Shown piece by piece: positions 17,174-25,317 of a stretch of DNA of 64,000 bases; the stretch's first letter is position 1, and each line of letters starts with the position of its first letter. Source of the DNA: Anaerofilum hominis (GTDB lineage Bacteria; Bacillota; Clostridia; Oscillospirales; Ruminococcaceae); assembly GCF_014287275.1 (NCBI RefSeq), contig NZ_JACONZ010000002.1, positions 620,001 through 684,000 of the forward strand, written 5' to 3'. Under the pieces are notes generated by a model that did no database searches, had not been told where the DNA came from, and saw only the letters and a program-made list of their open reading frames with translations. Both the position numbers and the translations under genes were made by a program.

Positions 17174-19105
17174 TCAGCCCCGCTCGGGCAGCAGGCCGCC
17201 CCGGTAGGCGGCGAGCAGTTCTTCCAGCCGCGCGATCTGCCCGCGCAGCAGGGCGCCGGTGTCCGTATCGGCCACCCGCAGGCGGCGGGGCATGGGTTCC
17301 ACGATCTGGACTTTCGGGGCGCTGGCGGCGGGGTTTTGACGGATCTCCTCAAAGGGGCGATGCTCCGCCAGGGCCAGGTGATGGGAATTGAAGATCAGCG
17401 TATAGCCGCCCAGGCCGGTGCGGCCGTGATAGGCCTTGGAGATGCCGCCGTCGATGATGTAAAGAAGCCCGTCCCCCTTGCGCGGGTGCTCGCCCGCCCG
17501 CACGGGCACGTGCCCGTTGACGATGTGAGAACCCGCCGGCGGCAGGCCAAACTCGGCCAGGATCTTTTCGCAGGTCTCCCGCTTTTCGATAAAGGTGTAA
17601 TAAGGGTCCAGCGTCTCCTGCCACAGGGCTTCGTCGCCGGTGAAGTAGCGCTCAAAGGTGGAGAGCTTGCTTTTGCCGAACAGGGGCGAGCGCGGGCCGC
17701 ACCAGAGATACCAGATATAGTCCAGCGCATCCTCGCGCGCGGGGCTGCCGGGCGCGCCGAAAAACGCGTCGTGCAGCTTGCGGTCCACCGCGTCCAGATA
17801 GGCGCGGCCGGACAGCCGCCTCCCGTCCAGCGTCACGGCGTCGAAAGCGCCGTCCGCCGTCATGGGGATGCAGCCGTGGTACAGCAGGTTGCCGTTGCAG
17901 ATCTTGTACATGCCCCCGTGGGAGAACAGAAACCGGAAATGCCGCCGCAGGGCCCTGCTGTGGGTGAAAGAGAGGGTCAGCGTGTCCATGAGCGCCTGTT
18001 CCTCCGGTGTGAGCGCCAGAGGGTCGGCCGGGTCGACGGTGGGGAACAGGCGGTCCTGCAGCGGCACGGTGCGGCCGTCTGTGCACAGGGTCCCCGCGCG
18101 GTAGTCCACCCGCTCCAGCAGGCTGCGCTCCGCCATGCCGTATTCCGGGTGGCGGCGGTAGAGCTGCCCTTCCAGTTTGAACTGGATGACCGCGATGGCT
18201 TTATGCATTTTTGCGGCCAGCGCCTCGTCCACCGGGTCGTAGGTGTTCTGATCCAGCAGATGCGGGCGAAAGACCGTGCAGGGGTCGTGGCGGTAGACCT
18301 GGGCGGCAAACATCGAAAGGGCGCGCAGATTGATGCCGTAACCGTCCTCCAGCAGGTCGAAGTTGTTGTAGCTGATGCCCAGACGCACCACGCTGGCCGC
18401 GCACACCGGGCTGCCGAGATAGGCGCCCAGCCAGTGGATGTCGTGGTTGCCCCACTGCACGTCCACGTCCGGAAAGGTCATCAGCTGCTCGATGATCTCA
18501 TCGGCATGAGGGCCCCGGTCAAAGATGTCGCCCAGGATGTGCAGCCGGTCCACCGCGCAGCGCCGGACCAGGGCGCACAGCTCGGTGAGAAAGCCCACGG
18601 CAATGCCGGTGGCGGTGATCGAGTCGATGATGGCCGCGTAGTACTCCTCCTTGTTCTCCTCGGTGTCCGCGTGAAGCAGTTCATCCAGGATATAGGCGAA
18701 ACGGGCGGGCATCATTTTGCGCACCTTGGAGCGGGTGTATTTGGAGGCAAGCTGGCGGCAGACCTGCACCGTCTGGTAGATGGCGATGCGGCACCAGTCC
18801 TCAAAGCCCGGCTGCCCGGCGCGCGCCGGCAGCACAGTTTCAGGCTGCGTGATCAGCAGGGACAGTTCCTCCCGCTGCGCCAGCGGCACCGAGCGCGCGA
18901 ACAGGCCTTCGATCTTGTCCCGGATAACGCCGGAGGCGGTGTTGAGCAGGTGGCCGAAAGCTTCCGCTTCTCCGTGCGGGTCGCTGAAAAAATACTCGGT
19001 GCCCTTGGGCAGGCAAAGGATGGCGTGCAGGTTGATGATCTCGGTGGAGACGGCCTCTGCCGACGGAAAGTCTTTCGCCAGCAGGGCCAGCAGGGTCTCA
19101 TCCAA
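17174..19105 (-). CDS. fbp: Fructose-1,6-bisphosphatase class III
   Basis: 643 residues, the size of the Firmicutes-specific class III enzyme, which removes the 1-phosphate of fructose 1,6-bisphosphate in gluconeogenesis. It has the calcineurin-like metallophosphoesterase signature: FFSDPHGE (~residue 45), ILGDIFDRGPHAD (~residue 195) and VQWGNHDIHWLGA (~residue 220), plus later SHGGMYKICNG and NGHVPV metal ligands. The start is a TTG at 19105, 6 nt after AGGAGG on the minus strand; the product begins DETLLALLAKDFP. The longer open frame extending to 19822 overlaps the next gene and is not used. A promoter lies at 19152-19180. Monocistronic. Confidence 0.95.
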   Translation of the reverse strand: MDETLLALLAKDFPSAEAVSTEIINLHAILCLPKGTEYFFSDPHGEAEAFGHLLNTASGVIRDKIEGLFARSVPLAQREELSLLITQPETVLPARAGQPGFEDWCRIAIYQTVQVCRQLASKYTRSKVRKMMPARFAYILDELLHADTEENKEEYYAAIIDSITATGIAVGFLTELCALVRRCAVDRLHILGDIFDRGPHADEIIEQLMTFPDVDVQWGNHDIHWLGAYLGSPVCAASVVRLGISYNNFDLLEDGYGINLRALSMFAAQVYRHDPCTVFRPHLLDQNTYDPVDEALAAKMHKAIAVIQFKLEGQLYRRHPEYGMAERSLLERVDYRAGTLCTDGRTVPLQDRLFPTVDPADPLALTPEEQALMDTLTLSFTHSRALRRHFRFLFSHGGMYKICNGNLLYHGCIPMTADGAFDAVTLDGRRLSGRAYLDAVDRKLHDAFFGAPGSPAREDALDYIWYLWCGPRSPLFGKSKLSTFERYFTGDEALWQETLDPYYTFIEKRETCEKILAEFGLPPAGSHIVNGHVPVRAGEHPRKGDGLLYIIDGGISKAYHGRTGLGGYTLIFNSHHLALAEHRPFEEIRQNPAASAPKVQIVEPMPRRLRVADTDTGALLRGQIARLEELLAAYRGGLLPERG

Positions 19106-19151
19106 AACGGGCCTCCTTTTCTCCCTTTCAGGAAAGGGTGTCACTGTCCCC

Positions 19152-19180
19152 ATCCTAGCAGGTTTGCCCTGCCCCGTCAA
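19152..19180 (-). promoter_or_regulatory. Promoter of fbp
   Basis: On the minus strand TTGACG (19180-19175), 17 nt, TAGGAT (19157-19152), about 47 nt before the start codon. Confidence 0.6.
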
Positions 19181-19266
19181 TGCGGGGGAGGGGCAAAAGC
19201 CAGGGGGAACGCGCACCGTGCCGGGTGCGGCGGCGGAAAACGGCCCGGGACGCGGCGGGCCCGGTC

Positions 19267-19296
19267 TTGCCGGCAGACAGGGTTTTGTTCTATAAT
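19267..19296 (+). promoter_or_regulatory. Promoter of the DMT transporter operon
   Basis: TTGCCG (19267-19272), 18 nt, perfect TATAAT (19291-19296), 71 nt before the ATG. Confidence 0.65.
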
Positions 19297-19366
19297 AAGC
19301 CGTGAAACAAAGAGCGGATCTTATCATCGGGGCCGCGGGGAGACCGCGGCCGGAATGGAGCATCGG

Positions 19367-20308
19367 ATGGAAAAAGAGAGAGGGAGCCGGCGGCTGGCGG
19401 GGGTGCTGTTCACGCTGGGCGGCGGCATCTGCTGGGGCATTTCCGGCTGTATGGGACAATACCTGTTTGAGAGCCGCGGGGTCACGGCGGATTGGCTGGT
19501 CTCGCTGCGGCTGGTCGGCGCGGGGCTGTTGCTGCTGCTGACGGGCTTTTTTGCGGAGGGAAAAGATCTGTTCGCGATTTTCCGCAGCCGCAGGGACGCC
19601 CTGTCCCTGGTGACCTTTTCCGTTTTTGGGATGCTGCTGTGCCAGTTCACCTATTTTTCTGCCGTGCAGTATTCCAATGCGGGCACGGCCACCGTGCTGC
19701 AGACCCTGTCGCCGGTGCTCATCCTGGGCGTTTACTGCGTCCGGGAACGGCGCGGCCCGCGCCGCGCCGAAGCGGCGGCCATCGCGGGGGCGCTGCTGGG
19801 CACCTTTCTGCTGGCGACCCACGGGGATCTCACCGGCCTTGCCCTTACCCCGCAGGGCCTGGGCTACGGCCTGGGGGCCGCTGTGGGGGCGGCGCTTTAC
19901 ACGCTGCTCTCCTCCGGGCTGCTGGCAAGGGGCTATAGCACCTGGACCGTGGTGGGCTTCGGCATGCTGTTCGCGGGGGTGCTGCTGTCCGCGTTGGTGC
20001 GGCCCTGGAACACCCGGGTGACCTGGGACGGCGGGCTGCTCTTACTGCTGGGCGGCATCATCGTGGTCGGCACCGCGCTGGCGTTCTCTCTTTTTCTCAA
20101 GGGGGCCAGCATCGTGGGCCCGCTCAAGGCGAGCCTGCTGGGCAGTGTGGAGCCGGTGACGGCGATCCTTGTGTCCGCCGCCGTGCTGGGGGCAAAATTT
20201 ACGGGCTGGGACGCCGCGGGTTTTGCGCTGATCCTGGGCACCGTATCGCTGCTGTCCCTGCCGAAGCGGGCAGCGGGGCAGAGAGAGGGGAAAGCGGATG
20301 AACAGTGA
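19367..20308 (+). CDS. EamA/DMT-superfamily transporter
   Basis: 313 residues, ten hydrophobic helices arranged as two EamA repeats (about residues 12-140 and 160-295). The first repeat has GGGICWGISGCMGQYL and the second ends with GSVEPVTAILVSAAVLG, the usual DMT end-of-repeat motif (P in the ninth helix). These proteins export or import metabolites such as amino acids or purine-related compounds; the substrate here is unknown. The start at 19367 follows TGGAG by 6 nt; an in-frame ATG at 19355 adds four residues but has no ribosome site. The 3' end overlaps the pentapeptide-repeat gene by 11 bp, so the two are translated together. Confidence 0.9.
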   Translation: MEKERGSRRLAGVLFTLGGGICWGISGCMGQYLFESRGVTADWLVSLRLVGAGLLLLLTGFFAEGKDLFAIFRSRRDALSLVTFSVFGMLLCQFTYFSAVQYSNAGTATVLQTLSPVLILGVYCVRERRGPRRAEAAAIAGALLGTFLLATHGDLTGLALTPQGLGYGLGAAVGAALYTLLSSGLLARGYSTWTVVGFGMLFAGVLLSALVRPWNTRVTWDGGLLLLLGGIIVVGTALAFSLFLKGASIVGPLKASLLGSVEPVTAILVSAAVLGAKFTGWDAAGFALILGTVSLLSLPKRAAGQREGKADEQ

Positions 20309-21143
20309 GCTTTGGGGTGAGGACCGCTATCCGGCGCTGACGGCGGAGCTGCGGGGCGACTGTACGCGCTGCGCGGGCCTGTGCTGCACCGCGCTCTGGT
20401 TTTCAAAAAGCGACGGGTTTCCGGCGGACAAGCCGTCCGGCGTGCCGTGCAGACACCTGCGTGCGGACTGGCTCTGCGCCATCCATGACCGGCTGGAAGA
20501 ACGCGGCTGCCGCGGCTGCCGCGCCTATGACTGCCTGGGCGCGGGGCAGCGGGCCGCGGCGCTCTGCTCCGGCCTGCGGGAAAACGGGGAGCCCGAGGGG
20601 CGCGCGCAGCTCTGCGCGGTATTTTTGACCCTCGTCCGGCTGCGGCAGACGCTCTGGTATCTGGTCTGCGCCGCTTCGCTGCGCCCGGCGGGGGCGCTGC
20701 TCCCCGGGCTGGAACGCCTGATCGCGGAGGAACAGCGGTTGGAGGCGATGCTGCCGCAGCCGCTGCCGGCCGGGGCGGAGGAACAGTGGAGGAAAAACGC
20801 CGATCGGACCCTGCGCCGCGCCATTTCCCTGACCCAGCAGCAGGTGCTGCGCGGGCGTCCCGCCCGGCAGGTCAGGGACGGCGCCGGGCGGCGTCTGCGC
20901 GGCAGCCTGACGGGGGCGGATTTCGGCATGGGGCTGCTGATCGCGGCCGATCTCTCGGGCTGTGTGCTGACAGGGGCGAATTTTCTGGGCGCTGACCTGC
21001 GGGACGCAGACCTGCGCGGGGCAGACCTCAGCGAGAGCATCTTTCTCACCCAAAGCCAGATCAACGCGGCCAGAGGAGACGGGGCCACCCGGCTGCCGCC
21101 GCGCCTGAAGCGCCCGGAGTGGTGGTGCGAAAAGACGCGCTGA
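20298..21143 (+). CDS. Cys-rich protein with pentapeptide repeats
   Basis: 281 residues in two parts. Residues ~20-90 hold a cysteine cluster of the YkgJ/zinc- or iron-chelating type: CTRCAGLCC, then a Cys before RHL, CAIHDRL, GCRGC and YDC. Residues ~205-255 hold a run of pentapeptide repeats of the A(D/N)LRX form (LTGADF, ADLSGCVLTGANF, GADLRDADLRGADLSES), which fold as a right-handed quadrilateral helix. The helical middle links the two. The ATG lies inside the end of the DMT transporter gene. The function is unknown; the Cys set could bind a metal or cluster. Only about ten repeats are present, too few for a full DNA-mimic protein such as Qnr. Confidence 0.82.
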   Translation: MNSELWGEDRYPALTAELRGDCTRCAGLCCTALWFSKSDGFPADKPSGVPCRHLRADWLCAIHDRLEERGCRGCRAYDCLGAGQRAAALCSGLRENGEPEGRAQLCAVFLTLVRLRQTLWYLVCAASLRPAGALLPGLERLIAEEQRLEAMLPQPLPAGAEEQWRKNADRTLRRAISLTQQQVLRGRPARQVRDGAGRRLRGSLTGADFGMGLLIAADLSGCVLTGANFLGADLRDADLRGADLSESIFLTQSQINAARGDGATRLPPRLKRPEWWCEKTR

Positions 21144-21184
21144 AGAACAGGCGGCATCCCGGCCCGTCTGTGCGGGAACCGCAG

Positions 21185-21229
21185 GGACCGGCAGCCCTCC
21201 CACGCAGGGAGGGCCGCCGGTCCCTTTTG
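21185..21229 (+). terminator. Terminator after the pentapeptide-repeat gene
   Basis: GGGACCGGC-A-GCCCTCCC pairs with GGGAGGGC-C-GCCGGTCCC (one internal mismatch) and is followed by TTTT. Confidence 0.85.
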
Positions 21230-21345
21230 CCGCCGGTGTTTTTTGTACCGCGCGGAAAAAAGCTGGCCCGGGCGGCACGCCTTTCTCCGCTGCTGGCACG
21301 GGCGGCTGAGCGGCTGAAAAAAGGCTCCCGCGGCGCTCTATCGCA

Positions 21346-21378
21346 AAAACAAAAAGGCAGCCGGGTCACGGCTGCCTT
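21346..21378 (-). terminator. Terminator of the thioesterase-glpP operon
   Basis: On the minus strand AAGGCAGCCG and CGGCTGCCTT arms are followed by TTTGTTTTTG. It lies about 105 nt after the glpP stop; between 21230 and 21483 no gene was seen. Confidence 0.8.
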
Positions 21379-21483
21379 GGACAGTTAAGGCAAAGGATGG
21401 TCTGCGGAGCGGGCGGCGAAAACCTTCCCCCCCGGGCAGTCCGGCGGCCCTGCCCGGGGCACAGGGCGCCGAAAGGCCGGTGC

Positions 21484-22047
21484 TCACATGAACCACACGT
21501 CGTGGTTGGTGGAGGACACCGCCGCGGCGCCTGCGTTCAGCGCGTTCATGACGTCCTCCTTTGTCTTGATCAGGCCGCCCGCGATGACGGGGGTGTCCGG
21601 GTGTTCCCGCGCGATCCCGGCGATGGCGGAGGTCATCAGCCCGGGCAGCACCTCCACCATATCCGGCTTGCTGGTGGCGAACTGCCGGTCCACGTTGGCC
21701 GCCGCGATCGAGTCGAGCAGGAAAAAGCGCTGCACGGTCAGCAGGCCCTTGGTGCGGGCATATTTGAGCAGTGCGGGCTTGGTGGAGATGATGCCGTCCA
21801 GCTTGGTGGTCTTGAGGAGAAAATCCACCGCCACGTCCTTGCCCGCCAGACCCTCGATCAGGTCCAGATGCACAAAGACGATCTTGCCCGCGGCCTTGAC
21901 CTCGTCCACGATATCGCCGATGTCGCAGATGGTGCCGAAGAGGATGAAAAACACCTCGCTGTCGCAGCTGAGCGCTTTGCGCATCCCGTCGTAATCCTTG
22001 ACCGCCGCAATGATGGGCGAGCCCTTTAAGATCTCGTGCAGTTCCAT
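21484..22047 (-). CDS. glpP: GlpP-type glycerol-3-phosphate-responsive antiterminator
   Basis: 187 residues. In Bacillus, GlpP binds glycerol 3-phosphate and the leader of glp mRNAs to prevent early termination. The sequence shows the TIM-barrel-like pattern of the family: SPIIAAVKDYDGM, the FFILFGTICDIGDIV segment, FVHLDLIEGL, DGIISTKPALLKYA, the QRFFLLDSIA segment, VEVLPGLM and AGGLIKTKEDV. The ATG follows AAAAGGAGG on the minus strand by 8 nt. It is the second gene of an operon with an acyl-ACP thioesterase (39-bp gap), an unusual partner; glpF, glpK and glpD are not in the window, so its target lies elsewhere. Confidence 0.9.
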   Translation of the reverse strand: MELHEILKGSPIIAAVKDYDGMRKALSCDSEVFFILFGTICDIGDIVDEVKAAGKIVFVHLDLIEGLAGKDVAVDFLLKTTKLDGIISTKPALLKYARTKGLLTVQRFFLLDSIAAANVDRQFATSKPDMVEVLPGLMTSAIAGIAREHPDTPVIAGGLIKTKEDVMNALNAGAAAVSSTNHDVWFM

Positions 22048-22086
22048 GCTCCGATCCTCCTTTTCCTCTCCCGGCCGGGGCCGGGC

Positions 22087-22821
22087 TCAAAACAAAATAT
22101 TGCCCTCAAAACAGCGCGCGCCCTCCCGCACGCCCTCCACATACCAGCAAGGCGCGCCGTGATAATCGGCCCGGCCGCGGGCCAGCGCCATCGTCTGGCC
22201 CAGCGGCAGCTCCACCCGGTAGGCGAGAACGGCTTTGCGGAAGCCGCGCTCTCCCAGCCAGACTTCCGCCGGCAGCGCATCGCAGAGGATATCTCCGTAA
22301 TAGGTGTTATTCAGATGCCCGTTGAGGTCCACGCGGGAGTAGACGGCCGTGGCCTGGCCCGCATCCTCCTGCACCTGCGCCCGCACCACCGAGACGTCCT
22401 GTTCCTTTTCCACCCGCTCAAAAAACGGTATCACCAGCCCCTCGGGCGGGCGGCGCAGCACCCGGCGGCTGTCAGTGTCCGCCAGCACCCAGCGCGAGTC
22501 CACCGCGGCGGCCAGCGCGCCGTCCTCGCCGTAAAAGCTGGTAAATCGGTTGTAAAAGGCGTGGGCCGGGGCGCTGGGTTCGGTGACGATCCGCAGCTTT
22601 TCCCCCGGGCGCAGGTCCCGCATGGTCTCCACGCTGGCCTTTACCAGCAGAAAAGCGGTGTGGTAGCCCAGCAGATAGCTGGTGGTCACCCCCACCGCGT
22701 CGCAGTGGCCCGTGGCGGCCTGCTGGGCGCGGCGCAGCAGCGCCCCCAGGGTCATGCGGTTTTTCAGGTCGCATTCGGTCTGTTCGATCAGGATGTCTTT
22801 GGTATAGGTCGCGATTTCCAT
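22087..22821 (-). CDS. Acyl-ACP thioesterase
   Basis: 244 residues. Releases free fatty acids from acyl carrier protein. It has two tandem hot-dog folds (about residues 5-130 and 155-244). The first begins with the YTKDILIEQTECDLKNRMTLGALL strand-helix; the second contains the NGHLNNTYY active-site motif with conserved Asn and His. Length matches bacterial FatA-like enzymes of Firmicutes (235-255). It is the first gene of a two-gene operon with glpP. An AGCGCCGC/GCGGCGCT hairpin lies at 22874-22895 upstream. In bacteria these enzymes may adjust membrane lipid supply; linkage to a glycerol-phosphate sensor would fit lipid balance, which is inference. Confidence 0.88.
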   Translation of the reverse strand: MEIATYTKDILIEQTECDLKNRMTLGALLRRAQQAATGHCDAVGVTTSYLLGYHTAFLLVKASVETMRDLRPGEKLRIVTEPSAPAHAFYNRFTSFYGEDGALAAAVDSRWVLADTDSRRVLRRPPEGLVIPFFERVEKEQDVSVVRAQVQEDAGQATAVYSRVDLNGHLNNTYYGDILCDALPAEVWLGERGFRKAVLAYRVELPLGQTMALARGRADYHGAPCWYVEGVREGARCFEGNILF

Positions 22822-23250
22822 TGGATTCTCCCGGATGTTTTTTGCTGCGGCGCAAAAGGCGGGGCGTTTCCCCAGCGCCGCTTTTTGGCGGCGCTTCAGC
22901 CCCGGGCCCCGGCGCGGAGGCTTAAAGCAGGGGCTGTTTCAGCGTCCCGGCCTGCTGCGGCCGCTCTTTGCCGCCTCCATTATACCGCAATGCCGGCGGG
23001 CGTGCAAACGGCCGTGCGGGGCGAGCGGGAAGCTGCGTGCGGCGTGCGCGGGGAACTGCCGTCCGGGGACACCTCTGTGCGCCGCGCCGCTGCGCACGGG
23101 AACGCGCGGCCCGCCGAAAGCACGGGGCGCAGGCAATATTTGCCGCGGACATCCGGCGTCGGCGGTGCGGGGGCGCGTGGGACACGGCTGCAGCAGGGCG
23201 GGACCGGGCGGCACGGGGGAGGCCCCGGCGCGCCGCGCGGTTCTTTTGTC
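22822..23250. other. Divergent intergenic region between the thioesterase and sdaAB
   Basis: GC-rich stretch with no convincing gene. It holds the hairpin AGCGCCGC-TTTTTG-GCGGCGCT (22874-22895) in the thioesterase leader. Long open frames crossing it on both strands have no ribosome site or recognisable motif. Confidence 0.5.
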
Positions 23251-23279
23251 TTGCGCAAAGCGCGCAAATGGGGTAGAGT
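23251..23279 (+). promoter_or_regulatory. Promoter of the serine dehydratase operon
   Basis: TTGCGC (23251-23256), 17 nt, TAGAGT (23274-23279). The segment TTGCGC-AAAGC-GCGCAA at the -35 box is a near palindrome and could be an operator. Confidence 0.5.
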
Positions 23280-23324
23280 AATAGAAAAAGGCGGCCGCAG
23301 CCGCCGCGCAAGGGGGAACACAAG

Positions 23325-23987
23325 ATGAACATCAGCCTGTTCGAGGTGCTGGGCCCGGTCATGATCGGCCCCTCCTCGTCGCACACCGCCGGGGCGGCCA
23401 AACTGGCCCGGGTAGCCCGCATCATCGCCGAGCGCCCGTTCCACCGGGTGACTTTTGGGCTGTATGGGTCCTTTGCAAAGACCGGCGTGGGGCACGGCAC
23501 CCGCCAAGCGCTGCTGGCCGGCGCAATGGGCTTTCAGGAGGACGACGAGCGCATCAAGAATATCGAGCCGCTGGCGGCCGAGGCGGGCATGGAGTACGAA
23601 TTTTATGACGTGGAGCTGGACGATGCCCATGAGAACACGGCGGTGATCACCTTTTACTGTGACGACGGCGGCGAGACGCAGGTGACGGGTTGCTCAGTGG
23701 GCGGCGGACGGATCAAGATCACCGACATCGATGGCCTGGCGGCCAATATCCGGGCCGAAGCGCCCACCCTGCTCATCACCCAGAACGACAAGCCGGGCGT
23801 GGTGGGCGCGGTCAGCGGGCTGCTGGCGGAAAGCGGCCTCAACATCGCCGTCATGCGGGTGTCCCGGGTGGCGAAAGGGGATATTGCAAACTGCGTCATC
23901 GAGACGGACGGGCGCATCGGCAGCGACCTGGTGCAGCGCATCCGTCAGCTGCCCAACGTGCGCAGCGTGCGCGCCATCAACATTTGA
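23325..23987 (+). CDS. sdaAB: L-serine dehydratase, iron-sulfur-dependent, beta subunit
   Basis: 220 residues. With the alpha subunit it converts L-serine to pyruvate and ammonia. The N-terminal half starts with the substrate-handling motif MIGPSSSHTAGA (residues ~13-24); the C-terminal ~75 residues form an ACT domain (LITQNDKPGVVGAVSGLLAESGLNIAVM...), as in other beta subunits of the anaerobic two-subunit type. ATG 23325 follows AAGGGGGAAC. The alpha subunit gene begins 20 bp after the stop, so both are co-transcribed from the promoter at 23251. Confidence 0.95.
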   Translation: MNISLFEVLGPVMIGPSSSHTAGAAKLARVARIIAERPFHRVTFGLYGSFAKTGVGHGTRQALLAGAMGFQEDDERIKNIEPLAAEAGMEYEFYDVELDDAHENTAVITFYCDDGGETQVTGCSVGGGRIKITDIDGLAANIRAEAPTLLITQNDKPGVVGAVSGLLAESGLNIAVMRVSRVAKGDIANCVIETDGRIGSDLVQRIRQLPNVRSVRAINI

Positions 23988-24007
23988 ATGAGGGGGAGGG
24001 ACAAAAG

Positions 24008-24886
24008 ATGTACAACACGATCGCGGATCTGGTGGAAGAGCAGCGCCGCACCGGCGAGCCGCTGCACCGCATCATCCTGAAGAATGAGATGGAGCTGTCC
24101 GAGCTCAGCGAGGACGAGATCTACAACGGCCTCAAAAAAAGATATGAGGTGATGGTGGCCAGCGCCAACAAAGCGCTGCAGCGCCCCCAGAAAATGGTGC
24201 TGGGCCTTATCGAGGGACAGGCCAGCCGGCAGCAGCAGTATGTGGGCGCAGAGAGCATCTGCGGGCCTTTTCTCAACGAGTTGATGGCCATGGCCCTGTC
24301 CTGCAGCGAGGTGAACGCCTCGATGGGGCGCATCTGCGCAGCTCCCACTGCGGGCAGCTGCGGTATCCTGCCGGCGGTGCTGCTGGCGGTGGCGGGGCGG
24401 TATGGCTCCAGCGAGAAAGAGATCCTCTCCGCTCTGCTGGTGGCCGGGGGCTTTGGTGCGGTCATCGTCAAAAACGCCACGGTGTCCGGCGCTGAGGGCG
24501 GCTGCCAGGCCGAGTGCGGCGCAGCCGCGGCGATGGCAGCCGCGGCCGCGGTCACGCTGGCGGGCGGCACCGCCGAGATGGCGGCCAACGCCTGCGGCAT
24601 CGCCCTGATGAATGTGATGGGCCTTGTCTGCGACCCGGTGGCGGGGCTCGTGCAGCTGCCCTGCAGCTACCGCAACGCCTCGGGCGCGGTGAACGCGGTG
24701 CTCTCCGCCGATCTGGCGCTGGCGGGCCAAAGCTCCGTCATCCCGGCAGATCAGTGCGTCGACGCCATGTACCGGGTGGGCAAAAAACTGCCCATGGAGC
24801 TGCGGGAGACCGCGCTGGGCGGCATCGCGTCGCAGCCGGCGGGCAAGGCGTACGCAAAGCAGCTCAAAGAGATCGGAAAGATCTGA
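24008..24886 (+). CDS. sdaAA: L-serine dehydratase, iron-sulfur-dependent, alpha subunit
   Basis: 292 residues; the catalytic subunit carrying the 4Fe-4S cluster that acts as Lewis acid on serine. Key blocks: MGRICAAPTAGSCGILPAVLLA in the middle (two of the conserved Cys), SGAEGGCQAECG, and GLVCDPVAGLVQLPC, which together hold the cluster and active-site residues. ATG at 24008 follows a purine-rich GAGGGACAAA. Supplies pyruvate and ammonia from serine, usual in amino-acid-fermenting Clostridia. A bidirectional terminator lies 285 bp downstream with no gene between. Confidence 0.95.
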   Translation: MYNTIADLVEEQRRTGEPLHRIILKNEMELSELSEDEIYNGLKKRYEVMVASANKALQRPQKMVLGLIEGQASRQQQYVGAESICGPFLNELMAMALSCSEVNASMGRICAAPTAGSCGILPAVLLAVAGRYGSSEKEILSALLVAGGFGAVIVKNATVSGAEGGCQAECGAAAAMAAAAAVTLAGGTAEMAANACGIALMNVMGLVCDPVAGLVQLPCSYRNASGAVNAVLSADLALAGQSSVIPADQCVDAMYRVGKKLPMELRETALGGIASQPAGKAYAKQLKEIGKI

Positions 24887-25171
24887 CCCGCCGCGCCGCC
24901 GGCAGGCAGATCGAAACGTCGGGCCGCGCGCCGCGCGGCTTTTGCCGGCGCCCGGGCACGGCAAAAAAGGCGGCGGCCCGTCTTGGAATACCTCGCCCGG
25001 GCATGGCGATGCGCGGGGGCGACGGAGGGGCCCGGTGTAAAGGCGGTTTTGGCCGCTCTCCACTGTCACTCCCTGCCGGGGCAGCGCGGCCCGGGCGCCG
25101 GGCCTGCCGCGAAAACCCGGACGCAGTGGAAAACCGTCGCCCGCAGAGGCGCACGGAGAGGCTCAGAGCAC
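24887..25171. other. Intergenic stretch after sdaAA
   Basis: GC-rich sequence without a supportable gene on either strand and without strong hairpins until the terminator at 25172. Confidence 0.5.
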
Positions 25172-25211
25172 AAAAAGACGTCCCGCAGTGCAGGCGGGAC
25201 GTCTTTTTTGC
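25172..25211. terminator. Bidirectional terminator between sdaAA and a MATE gene
   Basis: AAAAAGACGTCCCGC / GCGGGACGTCTTTTTT arms with a ~9-nt loop and T-runs for both directions. Confidence 0.93.
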
Positions 25212-25317
25212 CTTTTGTGGGGTCAGGCCTGGGGGGCCGTGACCCGTGTCTGTGCCGCACCGGGCTGGACAGAGGCGCTGCGGGCCAGGCGCAGGCGCCG
25301 CGGGCCGGGGCCTCCGT

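Noticed and set aside
17042..19366. Apparent 1088-residue fusion reading from marR through to the DMT transporter
   Set aside because: The frame is open through the antisense of fbp, but only the part from 19367 has transporter features and a promoter and ribosome site of its own.
22036..23328. 430-codon plus-strand frame opposite the acyl-ACP thioesterase
   Set aside because: Starts in antisense to a confident gene, no ribosome site, and ends inside the sdaAB leader.
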